From NCBI GenBank assembly GCA_017527625.1, contig JAFXPV010000065.1, forward strand, positions 1 through 6,061: 6,061 bases of DNA, in the 5' to 3' direction. The translations under genes were made by a program, and so were the position numbers. The notes beneath the pieces are model-generated. The model ran no database searches. It worked only from the letters and a program-made list of their open reading frames with translations, and was not told the origin of the DNA. This DNA is from Bacteroidales bacterium (GTDB lineage Bacteria > Bacteroidota > Bacteroidia > Bacteroidales > UBA932). Numbering within the stretch: position 1 is the stretch's first letter; each line of letters opens with the position of its first letter. This document shows, piece by piece, positions 6,027 to 6,061 of the stretch.

Positions 6027-6061
6027 GCGCCCGCCGTCCCTTTTTTTGGGACGGCGGGAGC
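6027..6061 (+). terminator. GC-rich hairpin after the lipoprotein gene, probable terminator
   Basis: CCCGCCGTCCC (6030-6040) pairs perfectly with GGGACGGCGGG (6048-6058) across a loop of seven T. Beyond a G-A mismatch, GC (6027-6028) can pair with GC (6060-6061). It sits 19 nt after the stop codon. The window ends at the stem, so the T-tract required for a classic rho-independent terminator cannot be seen. Confidence 0.7.

Overview
The window looks like a host-associated (gut-type) member of the Bacteroidales. This rests on gene content: a GH92 alpha-mannosidase, a Bacteroides-style M64 peptidase with its own N-terminal domain, a fimbrillin-like (Mfa-like) lipoprotein with a FISUMP-type C-terminus, and a tiny leader protein of a type I associate with Bacteroidales surface lipoprotein genes. 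The GC-rich first gene fits a high-GC lineage rather than a typical Bacteroides, but genus cannot be fixed from this sequence. All supported genes are on the + strand.

Layout: (1) 1-2454 encodes the C-terminal part of a GH92 mannosidase fused in one uninterrupted frame to a complete M64_N plus M64 (IgA-protease family) metallopeptidase. The N-terminal part of GH92 is not visible, because the window opens inside the catalytic domain. (2) 2449-2656 is an array of about nine short GTAGGTC-type units, most spaced exactly 22 bp apart, with the orientation switching from + to - through the array; its first unit supplies the stop codon of the fusion gene. (3) 2657-2857 is non-coding, with small direct and inverted repeats and a weak promoter candidate. 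(4) 2858-2995 encodes a 45-residue protein whose start codon lies in one arm of a perfect 9-bp inverted repeat. (5) 3005-6010 encodes a 1001-residue lipoprotein made of an Mfa/fimbrillin-like domain, a right-handed beta-helix and a C-terminal FISUMP-like module. (6) 6027-6061 is a terminator-like hairpin at the window end.

How the parts may work together: the fusion enzyme has the parts to trim alpha-mannose from N-glycans and cut the carrier protein, so mannosylated host glycoproteins such as IgA are a reasonable inferred target. The small protein and lipoprotein are 9 bp apart and almost certainly co-transcribed; the lipoprotein is built like a cell-surface adhesin or carbohydrate-binding protein. 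The repeat array separates the two transcription units and may act as a boundary, terminator or protein-binding array. The most notable points are the GH92-M64 fusion and the phased repeat array at its 3' end.
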